From positions 1 to 21,693 of IMG/VR virus record IMGVR_UViG_3300020457_000118: 21,693 bases of DNA; one strand, given 5' to 3'. The translations under genes were made by a program, and so were the position numbers. Shown here in pieces: positions 14,585 through 21,410 of this stretch (positions are counted from its first letter, which is position 1; each line of letters starts with the position of its first letter). Below the pieces are notes generated by a model. The model did not search any database. It had not been told where the DNA came from and saw only the letters and a program-made list of their open reading frames with translations. The stretch comes from a virus.

Positions 14585-14593
14585 TGTTATACT
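14585..14593 (+). promoter_or_regulatory. Extended -10 promoter for cobS
   Basis: TGTTATACT gives an extended -10 (TG at 14585-14586, TATACT at 14588-14593). The base at the -35 spacing is poor (TTCCAT), and a TTGACC at 14558 is 24 bases away, too far. It lies 27 bases before the ATG at 14620 and follows a terminator directly. AAAGGA at 14609-14614 is the ribosome binding site. Confidence 0.6.
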
Positions 14594-14619
14594 ATCTGTA
14601 TAGACAACAAAGGAACCCT

Positions 14620-15687
14620 ATGACATTTGCCCCAAACCCTGTTACAACTGAGCAACTCGTGCAGTATCTTTCTGAGCACGTTGGAGATGAGGTTGGATGT
14701 AAGAACATCCGTGAGGCGGCAAGTCAGTTGAAACTATCTTATGCTACTGCTTGCAAACGCCTTAAGTCTTATAAAACTGGTATCGGTAAGTGGAATCTTA
14801 CTGCTCAAGAAATTGAACGTGCATACGAAGCACCTTCTGCAAACTCTTCTGCAAACTATATTCCTTCAAAAGAAGATTCCTATGTTCCTTTTGGAAACTT
14901 CAACAGTGTACGCAAGGTAGTTTCTTCTCGTAAGTTTTATCCTATCTTTATTACTGGACTCTCTGGTAACGGTAAAACTATGTCTGTTGAACAGGCATGT
15001 GCATCAGCAAAGAGAGAGTTGATTCGTGTCAATATTACAATTGAAACAGATGAAGATGATCTTATCGGTGGTTTCCGTCTTGTTGATGGTGATACTGTTT
15101 GGCATAATGGTCCTGTAGTAGAAGCACTTGAGCGTGGTGCAGTTCTACTTCTTGATGAGATTGACCTAGCATCTAACAAGATCTTGTGTCTTCAGTCTGT
15201 GCTTGAGGGTAAAGGTGTATTCCTTAAGAAGATCGGTAAGTATGTACAACCATCTAAAGGATTCACTGTTATTGCAACTGCAAATACTAAAGGTAAAGGA
15301 AGTGATGATGGTCGTTTTGTTGGAACTAACATTCTTAATGAAGCATTCCTTGAAAGATTCCCAGTAACCTTTGAGCAAGACTACCCATCTGCTGTAATTG
15401 AAACTAAGATCCTTCTTAACTCTGGATGTGAGCAAGAGTTTGCTGATAACCTAGTCAAGTGGGCAGGTATTATCCGTAAGACTTTCTTTGACGGTGGTGT
15501 TGATGAGGTTATTACAACTCGTCGTTTGGTTCACATCGTTCAAGCATATGATATCTTTGGAAATCGTTTGGATTCTATCACTAAATGTGTCAATCGATTT
15601 GATGATGACACTAAGCAGTCTTTCCTAGATCTTTATACAAAGGTTGACGCAGGCGAAGATTCAGAGTATACTAATGAGGATAATTGA
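14620..15687 (+). CDS. cobS: CobS-like AAA+ ATPase (MoxR clade)
   Basis: This 355-residue protein is the cyanophage CobS. An N-terminal helical region (about 20-50, VGCKNIREAASQLKLSYAT) resembles a helix-turn-helix. The AAA+ core follows: Walker A GLSGNGKT (113-120), DEDDLIGGF, Walker B VLLLDEID (175-182), sensor 1 ATANT (219-223), and an arginine-bearing AFLERFP. Bacterial CobS pairs with CobT to power CobN cobalt insertion into the corrin ring. In cyanophages cobS is widely conserved and counted as an auxiliary metabolic gene, though its role there is unproven. Good spacing to AAAGGA and an extended -10 promoter mark the start of this transcription unit. Confidence 0.93.
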   Translation: MTFAPNPVTTEQLVQYLSEHVGDEVGCKNIREAASQLKLSYATACKRLKSYKTGIGKWNLTAQEIERAYEAPSANSSANYIPSKEDSYVPFGNFNSVRKVVSSRKFYPIFITGLSGNGKTMSVEQACASAKRELIRVNITIETDEDDLIGGFRLVDGDTVWHNGPVVEALERGAVLLLDEIDLASNKILCLQSVLEGKGVFLKKIGKYVQPSKGFTVIATANTKGKGSDDGRFVGTNILNEAFLERFPVTFEQDYPSAVIETKILLNSGCEQEFADNLVKWAGIIRKTFFDGGVDEVITTRRLVHIVQAYDIFGNRLDSITKCVNRFDDDTKQSFLDLYTKVDAGEDSEYTNEDN

Positions 15688-15693
15688 TATATT

Positions 15694-16008
15694 ATGAAGA
15701 AGTACAATGAAGATGAGATCTTGAAAGAGGTCTCTGATTACATTAGTCAGACTTATAGTGGGCACTACTCTTCAAACAATGTTCAAACATTGGACTTGAT
15801 TGATTCTGTAGGTGACGCAGAGGCATTCTGTAGATCTAATATTTTGAAATATGCCTCAAGGTATGACAGAAAGGGTTCAGCACGTAAGGACATCATCAAG
15901 ATTATCCACTATGCTGTATTGCTTTGTCACTTTAATGACAAACGTGCAACAGCAGATGCTCAAGCAGCAAACAATCCTACATCATTCTCAGTTGACTACG
16001 ACAGATGA
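15694..16008 (+). CDS. DUF3310-like protein (104 aa)
   Basis: The central helix pair (NILKYASRYDRKGSARKDIIKIIHYAVLL) matches the DUF3310 pattern of an aliphatic helix with KYxxRYxxKG...DIxKIxHY. Proteins of that family occur in phages and have been suggested to be nucleotide-kinase-linked, without firm proof. The N-terminal ~40 residues are polar and include Tyr/Ser repeats; the C-terminal 15 are disordered-looking. It starts 6 bases after cobS and overlaps the gp45 start (ATGA), so it belongs to the replication unit. Confidence 0.6.
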   Translation: MKKYNEDEILKEVSDYISQTYSGHYSSNNVQTLDLIDSVGDAEAFCRSNILKYASRYDRKGSARKDIIKIIHYAVLLCHFNDKRATADAQAANNPTSFSVDYDR

Positions 16009-16664
16009 CAGTAATTACCAAACCAACAATTGAAGTACTTAAGAACTTTTGTTCTATTAACAAATCTATTGTCATTAAACCTGGCAATCAAATTTCAACT
16101 CTTAGTATTAACAAAAACATACTTGCTATTGCAGATGTTGAAGAACAGTTTGATTCGCAGATTTCTATCTACGACTTGGGAGTGTTCCTTGGAGGGTTAT
16201 CTTTGTTTGACCAACCAAAGATTGATACTACAGACACAAATTATGTCACAGTAAGTGATCAACGTGGAAAGTCTAAGACTCGTTTCTTCTATGCTGACCC
16301 TGATATCATTACCCAACCACCTGAGAAAGAAATTAACATCCCTTCTGCTGATGTTAAGTTCCGTCTTGAGGCAAGTGTGTTGCAGCAACTTCAACGTGCT
16401 GCTGCAGTCTATCAACTTCCCGACTTGTGTCTGTTCTGTGGCGATGGCACAATGAACTTGTGTGTTACAGACAAGAAGAATGATACTTCAAACAGTTATT
16501 CTGTTGAGGTGGGTGCTAGTGAAGATGACTTCTGTTATTGTTTCAAAGTTGAGAACTTGAAACTACTTGCTGGTGATTACAATGTAACCATTAGTAAGCA
16601 AAATGTCGCACTTTTCCAAGGTAGTGGCATCAAATACTTTATTGCTTTGGAACCGAATGCCTAA
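16005..16664 (+). CDS. gp45: Sliding clamp gp45
   Basis: This 219-residue protein aligns with T4 gp45 (228 aa). Matches are LKNFCSINKSIVIKPG (T4 LLKNFATINSGIMLKSG), ISIYDLGVFLGGLSLF (T4 VAIYDLNGFLGILSL), LQQLQRAAAVYQLPD, and the C-terminal end LLAGDYNVTISKQNVALFQG...YFIALE. The homotrimer encircles DNA, tethers the gp43 polymerase and, in T4, also activates late promoters together with gp55 and gp33. It overlaps gp44 by 8 bases. Confidence 0.95.
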   Translation: MTVITKPTIEVLKNFCSINKSIVIKPGNQISTLSINKNILAIADVEEQFDSQISIYDLGVFLGGLSLFDQPKIDTTDTNYVTVSDQRGKSKTRFFYADPDIITQPPEKEINIPSADVKFRLEASVLQQLQRAAAVYQLPDLCLFCGDGTMNLCVTDKKNDTSNSYSVEVGASEDDFCYCFKVENLKLLAGDYNVTISKQNVALFQGSGIKYFIALEPNA

Positions 16665-17601
16665 TGATTTTTTATGGGTAGAGAAGTACAGACCTCAGAA
16701 AGTTGAGGACTGTATACTTCCTACAGGTGTGAAAGATACCTTCAAAGGTTTTATAGAACAAGGTGAGATTCCAAATCTCTTGCTATCTGGAACTGCGGGT
16801 ATCGGCAAAACTACTATAGCTAAAGCACTATGCAATGAATTAGGAGTAGATAGTTATGTCATTAATGGGTCTGATGAGGGTAGATTCTTGGACACTGTAC
16901 GCAATCAGGCAAAGACCTTTGCTGCTACTGTTTCTCTTACATCTACATCTCGTCATAAAGTTCTCATTATTGATGAAGCAGACAATACGACGGCGGATGT
17001 ACAATTACTCCTCAGGGCATCGATTGAAGAGTTTCAAAAGAACTGTAGGTTCATATTCACGTGTAACTTTAAAAATAAAATCATAGAACCGTTACATAGT
17101 AGAACAACGGTAATAGATTTTAATGTCCGTGGAAAAACTAAACAAGTTCTGGCGGCAGAGTTCTTTGAAAGATGCAGAGACATCTTGTCCAAAGAGAAAG
17201 TACGGTTCAATGACAAAGTGGTTGCCACAGTCATTCAAAAATACTTCCCAGACTTCAGAAGAGTCCTTAATGAACTCCAGAGATACAGCTCTACAGGTGA
17301 TATCGACACTGGAATCCTTGCAACGTTAGGTGATGCCAAGATAGATACACTTGTAGATTCTCTTAAGAATAAAAGGTTTAATGACGTGAAGAAATGGGTC
17401 ACGCAAAACCTTGATTCTGATCCTGTTTCTATCATGCGTAAACTCTATGACAATCTGTCTGTTGTGATGGATGGTCCTAGTGTTGCTGCTGCTGTACTCA
17501 TTATTGCAGAGTATCAGTACAAATCTGCTTTTGTAGTAGATCAGGAAATTAATCTTCTTGCCTGTTTAACGCAATTAATGTTGGAGTGTAATTTTAAATG
17601 A
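16657..17601 (+). CDS. gp44: Clamp loader large subunit gp44
   Basis: This 314-residue AAA+ ATPase (T4 gp44 is 319 aa) starts at the ATG at 16657, giving MPNDFLWVEKYRP. This fits the T4 pattern EQKYRPSTIDECILP; the longer form from 16603 would run into gp45. Walker A GTAGIGKT is at 45-52, Walker B LIIDEAD with D106, and the SRC-type arginine motif reads HSRTTVI here, with Thr in place of Cys. The C-terminal collar region ends LTQLMLECNFK. Four copies plus one gp62 load gp45. The usual gene order places gp62 next; here six genes intervene. Confidence 0.95.
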   Translation: MPNDFLWVEKYRPQKVEDCILPTGVKDTFKGFIEQGEIPNLLLSGTAGIGKTTIAKALCNELGVDSYVINGSDEGRFLDTVRNQAKTFAATVSLTSTSRHKVLIIDEADNTTADVQLLLRASIEEFQKNCRFIFTCNFKNKIIEPLHSRTTVIDFNVRGKTKQVLAAEFFERCRDILSKEKVRFNDKVVATVIQKYFPDFRRVLNELQRYSSTGDIDTGILATLGDAKIDTLVDSLKNKRFNDVKKWVTQNLDSDPVSIMRKLYDNLSVVMDGPSVAAAVLIIAEYQYKSAFVVDQEINLLACLTQLMLECNFK

Positions 17602-18140
17602 CCGATGCAAACAAACAAACACTGCTCAGACTCTTAAAAGAAAGAGCATATAAAAAAGGTAATTATGTATTGTCTTCTGGCAAAGAGTCGGAGCATTATA
17701 TTAATTGTAAACCTGTAACTCTTTCATGTGAGGGTAACGCATTGTTATCATCACTAATGATTAAGGAGGTAGATCCTAAGTCAGTAGCAGTTGGTGGTCT
17801 TACTTTGGGTGGCGATCCATTAGTTTGTGGTGTTGCACAGAGAGCATATTATAAGGGTGGGCATATTGACGCTCTTATTGTTAGAAAGAATCCTAAAGGA
17901 TATGGTACAAAAGAAGTTATTGAAGGTCACAAACCACCTAAAGGATCAGTTGTTACTGTGTTAGAAGATGTAACTACAACAGGCAGTAGTGCAATCAAGG
18001 CAGTTAACGTGCTACGTGATGCAGGATATATTGTCAATAGAGTGGTTGCAATTGTTGATAGGATGGAAAATCATAAAGTGTGGTATAATAATGAACTAGA
18101 GTTTGTTTCACTATTCAAATTGGAGGACATCACATCATGA
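17598..18140 (+). CDS. pyrE: Orotate phosphoribosyltransferase PyrE
   Basis: PyrE transfers the phosphoribosyl group of PRPP to orotate, giving OMP, the fifth step of pyrimidine synthesis. This 180-residue type I phosphoribosyltransferase has the 13-residue PRPP motif VVTVLEDVTTTGSS (118-131), with paired acidic residues E123-D124. The catalytic loop RKNPKGYGTKEVIEG is at 96-110 and the orotate-side SGKESEHYINCK at 27-38. Length is below the usual ~210, mostly at the termini. It overlaps the gp44 stop by four bases and is the first of the genes placed between gp44 and gp62. Together with purN it suggests a phage supply of both purines and pyrimidines. Confidence 0.94.
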   Translation: MTDANKQTLLRLLKERAYKKGNYVLSSGKESEHYINCKPVTLSCEGNALLSSLMIKEVDPKSVAVGGLTLGGDPLVCGVAQRAYYKGGHIDALIVRKNPKGYGTKEVIEGHKPPKGSVVTVLEDVTTTGSSAIKAVNVLRDAGYIVNRVVAIVDRMENHKVWYNNELEFVSLFKLEDITS

Positions 18141-18361
18141 CAGAAAATGCTAACTGGAGAGAAGAATATAAAGCATACACAAGTGACAAAAAAGAACTTG
18201 AGTTGTTAGAGAACGGTCCTAGGAGTCTTGCTCAATCATGGCGGTTGCAAGCGATGTATGGTAAATGGAAAAAAATTAAAGGTATTGAAGATCCTGAACC
18301 ACCCGATGTATCATCATCAATGAAAGAATTTTTTGAACATACTAAAGATCAGGGTATCTAA
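18137..18361 (+). CDS. Small unknown protein (74 aa)
   Basis: A polar helical protein: NWREEYKAYTSDKKELELL, then SLAQSWRLQAMYGKWKKIKG, ending in a proline/aspartate-rich tail. Several Trp and Arg residues are set in a pattern typical of small conserved cyanophage proteins, but I know no function. It is overlapped on both sides (four bases with pyrE, one with the next gene), so it is read as part of the cargo run. Confidence 0.75.
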   Translation: MTENANWREEYKAYTSDKKELELLENGPRSLAQSWRLQAMYGKWKKIKGIEDPEPPDVSSSMKEFFEHTKDQGI

Positions 18362-18870
18362 TGACTGCTTATAATGAACTGAAGAATCTTGTACTAGGAG
18401 AAGAATTTCCTTGGTTCTTTGTAAAGGATGCTGTAAGAGGACAATACAGTAAGGGACAAACTGATGTAAATAACTTTCCATTTTTCTCACATGTATTTCT
18501 AGATAGACCAGGCGATAACAAAACATACGCAGTTCCAGTATCTAGTGCTATTGATTTGGTAGAAGAAGTATTTGTTGAGTTATGTCGGAAGAGTAATATT
18601 TCCCCTATGGTTTTGTATAGGGCAAATGCAAACATGACACTTCCTACTGTTTCTGGAAATCCTCAACCAAGTCCATTGCATAAAGATCATGATTTTCCTC
18701 ATAGAAATATGTTGGTTTATCTTACTGATTGTAATGGAGGACCAACAATGGTTATTGGTCAAGATGATTTCTATGGAAAAGAAGATGATGTTTACTTCTT
18801 TGAAGGTCTCCATCAACATAAATTACCTACCTCAAATCGAAGGGTAGTCCTAGTATACACATTTCTTTAA
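18361..18870 (+). CDS. 2OG-Fe(II) oxygenase-like protein C (169 aa)
   Basis: The C-terminal half carries H107-K-D109 (PLHKDHDFPHRNMLVYLTDC), then a glycine turn GGPTMV, a late H151 or H153 (GLHQHKLP) and R160/R161 (NRRVVLVYTF). This gives the HxD...H...R order of a 2OG-Fe(II) dioxygenase. It is not a close relative of the proteins at 1718 and 5834, but the arrangement around HKDHDFPH is similar in spirit to known phage oxygenases. The first 80 residues show no recognised domain. AGGG at 18351 provides a ribosome binding site. Substrate unknown. Confidence 0.72.
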   Translation: MTAYNELKNLVLGEEFPWFFVKDAVRGQYSKGQTDVNNFPFFSHVFLDRPGDNKTYAVPVSSAIDLVEEVFVELCRKSNISPMVLYRANANMTLPTVSGNPQPSPLHKDHDFPHRNMLVYLTDCNGGPTMVIGQDDFYGKEDDVYFFEGLHQHKLPTSNRRVVLVYTFL

Positions 18871-18872
18871 AC

Positions 18873-19163
18873 ATGATTGACTTAAAACTAATCCGATTAA
18901 TAACTGGCGAAGAAATAATCGCTGAAGTTTTAGATTGGAGTAATGGTCTTATGACTATTAAGAATGCTCTTGCTGTAATTCCTCATCAAGATCAAGTAGG
19001 ATTTGCTCCATGGGCAACTGTCATTGATCCTGACTTTCCTGAGATCGGATTGGATATGAAGCATATCATTTATGCTGTTGCTGTTGCACCTGGTGTAATT
19101 GAACAGTATAATAAAATCTTTGGTAGTAATATTATTACTCCCGATAAACAATTAATTGTATGA
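18873..19163 (+). CDS. Sm-like fold protein B (96 aa)
   Basis: The N-terminus reads KLIRLITGEEIIAEVLD (5-21), a clear Sm1-like strand-turn with GEE. It continues through a second strand (GLMTIKNALAVIP) and a conserved QVGFAPWATV, matching the pattern of cyanophage Sm-like proteins. An Sm-like protein of putative cyanophage origin has been solved by structural genomics. The hydrophobic C-terminal part (HIIYAVAVAPGVIEQYNKIFG) would contribute to oligomer contacts. RNA binding is inference. It starts 2 bases after oxygenase C and its stop overlaps the methylase start. Confidence 0.78.
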   Translation: MIDLKLIRLITGEEIIAEVLDWSNGLMTIKNALAVIPHQDQVGFAPWATVIDPDFPEIGLDMKHIIYAVAVAPGVIEQYNKIFGSNIITPDKQLIV

Positions 19164-20011
19164 CTTCTTTAAAAACTCCTCTTCGTTATCCTGGTGGTAA
19201 GTCTCGTGCTGTTAAAAAGATGTCACAGTTCTTACCTGACATGAAAAGATATAAAGAGTATAGAGAACCTTTTCTTGGAGGTGGATCTGTTGCTCTCTAT
19301 ATGACACAGACATATCCTCACCTACAGATATGGGTGAATGACCTGTACGAACCTTTGTATAATTTTTGGACACAACTACAGGATGAAGCAAATGAAATTA
19401 CGACCAAACTCAGAACTTTTAAAACAACACATCCAACACCAGAAAAGGCAAAAGAACTTTTTCTGGAAAGTAAAGAACTCGTTAACGATGAAAAACAATC
19501 CAACGTTGATCGTGCCTGTTATTTTTATGTTGTTAACAAGTGCTCTTTTTCTGGTCTCACTGAGTCCTCATCCTTTTCGTCCCAAGCCTCAGACTCAAAC
19601 TTCAGTTTACGAGGTATAGAAAAATTACCAGAGTATTCTAAATTAATTGAGAACTGGATAATTACTAATCTAACATACGAAAGAATGTTAATTAATGATT
19701 GGGATAGGAAGGGGATCTTTACATACATGGATCCACCATATGAAATAAAGTCATCTCTATATGGAAAGAAAGGTTCTATGCATAAAGGATTCGATCATGA
19801 TGACTTTGCTAAAAATTGTGATGATTACACTTCTCCATTGTTAATATCTTATAACTCTTCTCAATTAATTAAAGATAGATTTGCAGATTGGGATGCACAA
19901 GAGTATGATCACACATATACTATGAGATCTGTAGGAGAATATATGAAAGAACAACAATCTCGTAAAGAACTTTTACTTCTAAATTATGAATCAGGATCTG
20001 ATAAAAAATAA
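19160..20011 (+). CDS. dam: Dam-type DNA N6-adenine methyltransferase (D12 class)
   Basis: This 283-residue enzyme has the D12-class motifs in order: PLRYPGGKSR (7-16), the AdoMet loop EPFLGGGSVALY (36-47), VNKCSFSG in the middle, and the catalytic DPPY (191-194, MDPPYEIK). It should methylate adenine at N6 using AdoMet. The target is not readable from sequence; GATC is the usual one for close Dam relatives and occurs many times here. It may shield phage DNA from restriction. Its 3' end overlaps the following oxygenase by 26 bases, unusual even in this dense region. No restriction endonuclease neighbours it, so it looks solitary. Confidence 0.93.
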   Translation: MTSLKTPLRYPGGKSRAVKKMSQFLPDMKRYKEYREPFLGGGSVALYMTQTYPHLQIWVNDLYEPLYNFWTQLQDEANEITTKLRTFKTTHPTPEKAKELFLESKELVNDEKQSNVDRACYFYVVNKCSFSGLTESSSFSSQASDSNFSLRGIEKLPEYSKLIENWIITNLTYERMLINDWDRKGIFTYMDPPYEIKSSLYGKKGSMHKGFDHDDFAKNCDDYTSPLLISYNSSQLIKDRFADWDAQEYDHTYTMRSVGEYMKEQQSRKELLLLNYESGSDKK

Positions 20012-20594
20012 TTATCTTCTTTTAAAGAACTTTATATCTCCTGATCAAGCTAAAGAACTTGCTAGGAGATATAAAAATCTTCAAAGAAATATTGGATTTG
20101 GTGATGATGAACATGTTTCTAATGCACCTTCTTGGAGTAACTGTGAGGATCAATTAGCACTTCTATGCAATCTTTGTCCTAGAATATCGGAGATATGTGG
20201 TGAATCTGTATTACCAACTTATGCTTTTGGTAGGATTTATCAAAAAGGTTCTGAGTTAGAACGTCATTCAGATAGAGCAGCATGTGAAATATCTTTAACT
20301 CTTCACCTTGAAGGTGATAAGGAATGGGATTTTTGTATAGAAACTCCCTACTATGAACAACATTGTGTTAAACTAGAACCAGGTGATGCAATCATGTATC
20401 TTGGTGTTATTGCCGATCACTGGAGAGATGGAAAATATACAGGAGAATCATATACTCAATTCTTTTTACATTATGTAAGAGTTACTGGGTGGTGTAGAGA
20501 TGCATATTTTGATAGAAATCCAGATTTATATAAAGATGTAGACTCCCTTACAAAATCAAACATTCTAAAGAAAGAGTATTATGAGTTACGATGA
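19986..20594 (+). CDS. 2OG-Fe(II) oxygenase D (202 aa)
   Basis: The ligands H94-S-D96 (ERHSDRAACEISLTLHL) and H145 (VIADHWRDGK) fit a 2OG-Fe(II) oxygenase; the conserved segment YAFGRIYQKGSELERHSD and the strand EISLTLHLEGD are typical. The usual 2OG-binding Arg/Lys after the distal His is unclear (R147 or K150). N-terminal YLLLKNFISPDQAKELA is a common start for such proteins in phages. The gene lies inside the methylase 3' end by 26 bases and overlaps gp62 by 14. Substrate unknown; the methylase coupling makes a DNA- or nucleotide-related role worth testing. Confidence 0.8.
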   Translation: MNQDLIKNNYLLLKNFISPDQAKELARRYKNLQRNIGFGDDEHVSNAPSWSNCEDQLALLCNLCPRISEICGESVLPTYAFGRIYQKGSELERHSDRAACEISLTLHLEGDKEWDFCIETPYYEQHCVKLEPGDAIMYLGVIADHWRDGKYTGESYTQFFLHYVRVTGWCRDAYFDRNPDLYKDVDSLTKSNILKKEYYELR

Positions 20595-20985
20595 AAGGTA
20601 TCCACTCAAGGATTATCTAAACACAATTAATTTGACAAAGAAAAATCTCATGGATGGTGAAGATCCTGATTGGGAAAAGAATTATCCTTGCTTCGTAATC
20701 AATAAATGTATGTCACATCACATTGATACTGTGATGTATGCAAATGAGATGAATCAATATCCTAACCTAGACAATAAACTTCAGTATGATTTCTTTATAA
20801 ATACCGTCAGATCCCGAAAGAGATTTTCTCCTTGGGGTAAAAAAGAAAAGGTGAAGGATATTGAACTTGTTAAAGAGTTCTATGGTTATTCAACCGAGAA
20901 AGCTATGCAAGCACTCAGGATTCTTACCAACAACCAACTCGTAGTTATTAAAGAAAAACTGAATAAAGGGGGTAAGAAACGATGA
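20581..20985 (+). CDS. gp62: Clamp loader small subunit gp62
   Basis: This 134-residue protein has the cyanophage gp62 features: PLKDYLNTINLTKKNLM, then INKCMSHHIDTVMYANEMNQYP (compare the T4 pattern with VENALSQFP), the basic RSRKRFSPWGKKEK (T4 PRGKRYGKWAK), and a C-terminal helix with TNNQLVVIKEKL. It is shorter than T4 gp62 (187 aa), which is usual for cyanophages. It completes the loader with gp44, but lies 3 kb downstream of it. It is directly followed by regA with an ATGA overlap, as in T4, where regA also follows 62. Confidence 0.88.
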   Translation: MSYDERYPLKDYLNTINLTKKNLMDGEDPDWEKNYPCFVINKCMSHHIDTVMYANEMNQYPNLDNKLQYDFFINTVRSRKRFSPWGKKEKVKDIELVKEFYGYSTEKAMQALRILTNNQLVVIKEKLNKGGKKR

Positions 20986-21410
20986 GTGAACTTAAAGAAG
21001 TTCAGTGGACAAAGAATGATATGGTGGAGGTAAACTTAAAGGAACCTGATGACTTCCTTAAAGTTCGTGAAACTCTTACACGTATTGGAGTTGCTTCCAG
21101 AAAAGAAAAGAAATTATTTCAATCTTGCCATATCTTACATAAGAAAGGTCAGTATTATATCGTACATTTTAAAGAACTTTTTGCACTCGATGGTAAGAAA
21201 GCAAATCTTTCTGAAAATGATGTACAGAGACGTAATCGTATCATCAAACTTTTATCTGATTGGGGTCTAGTAGAGATTGTAAAAGCAGATGCTGTTTCAC
21301 AATCTGCACCTCTAAGTCAAATTAAAGTTATTGCATATAAAGAGAAGGGTGAATGGACTCTTGAGTCCAAATATAACATCGGAAAAAAACGGCAAGTTTC
21401 AGAATCCTAA
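20982..21410 (+). CDS. regA: RegA translational repressor
   Basis: RegA binds translation start regions of early phage mRNAs and represses them. From residue 14 the match to T4 RegA is strong: MVEVNLKEPDDFLKVRETLTRIG, then KLFQSCHILHKKGQYYIVHFKELF, and LLSDWGLVEIV. Upstream of this lie 13 extra residues (MSELKEVQWTKND) that T4 lacks. I keep the ATG at 20982 because a GGGGG-type site precedes it at good spacing; the T4-like start at 21021 has a poor site, so an alternative short form is possible. A CCTAAATA overlaps its stop codon. Confidence 0.93.
   Translation: MSELKEVQWTKNDMVEVNLKEPDDFLKVRETLTRIGVASRKEKKLFQSCHILHKKGQYYIVHFKELFALDGKKANLSENDVQRRNRIIKLLSDWGLVEIVKADAVSQSAPLSQIKVIAYKEKGEWTLESKYNIGKKRQVSES

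Noticed and set aside
16603-16656. Upstream in-frame start for gp44
   Set aside because: The extra residues are read inside gp45; the conserved EKYRP start fits the ATG at 16657.
20796-20803. TATAAATA, exact T4 late promoter consensus, inside gp62
   Set aside because: It lies mid-gene, about 180 bases before regA, and A+T-rich coding sequence produces such matches by chance. A GATAAATA inside uvsW (4394-4401) was set aside for the same reason.
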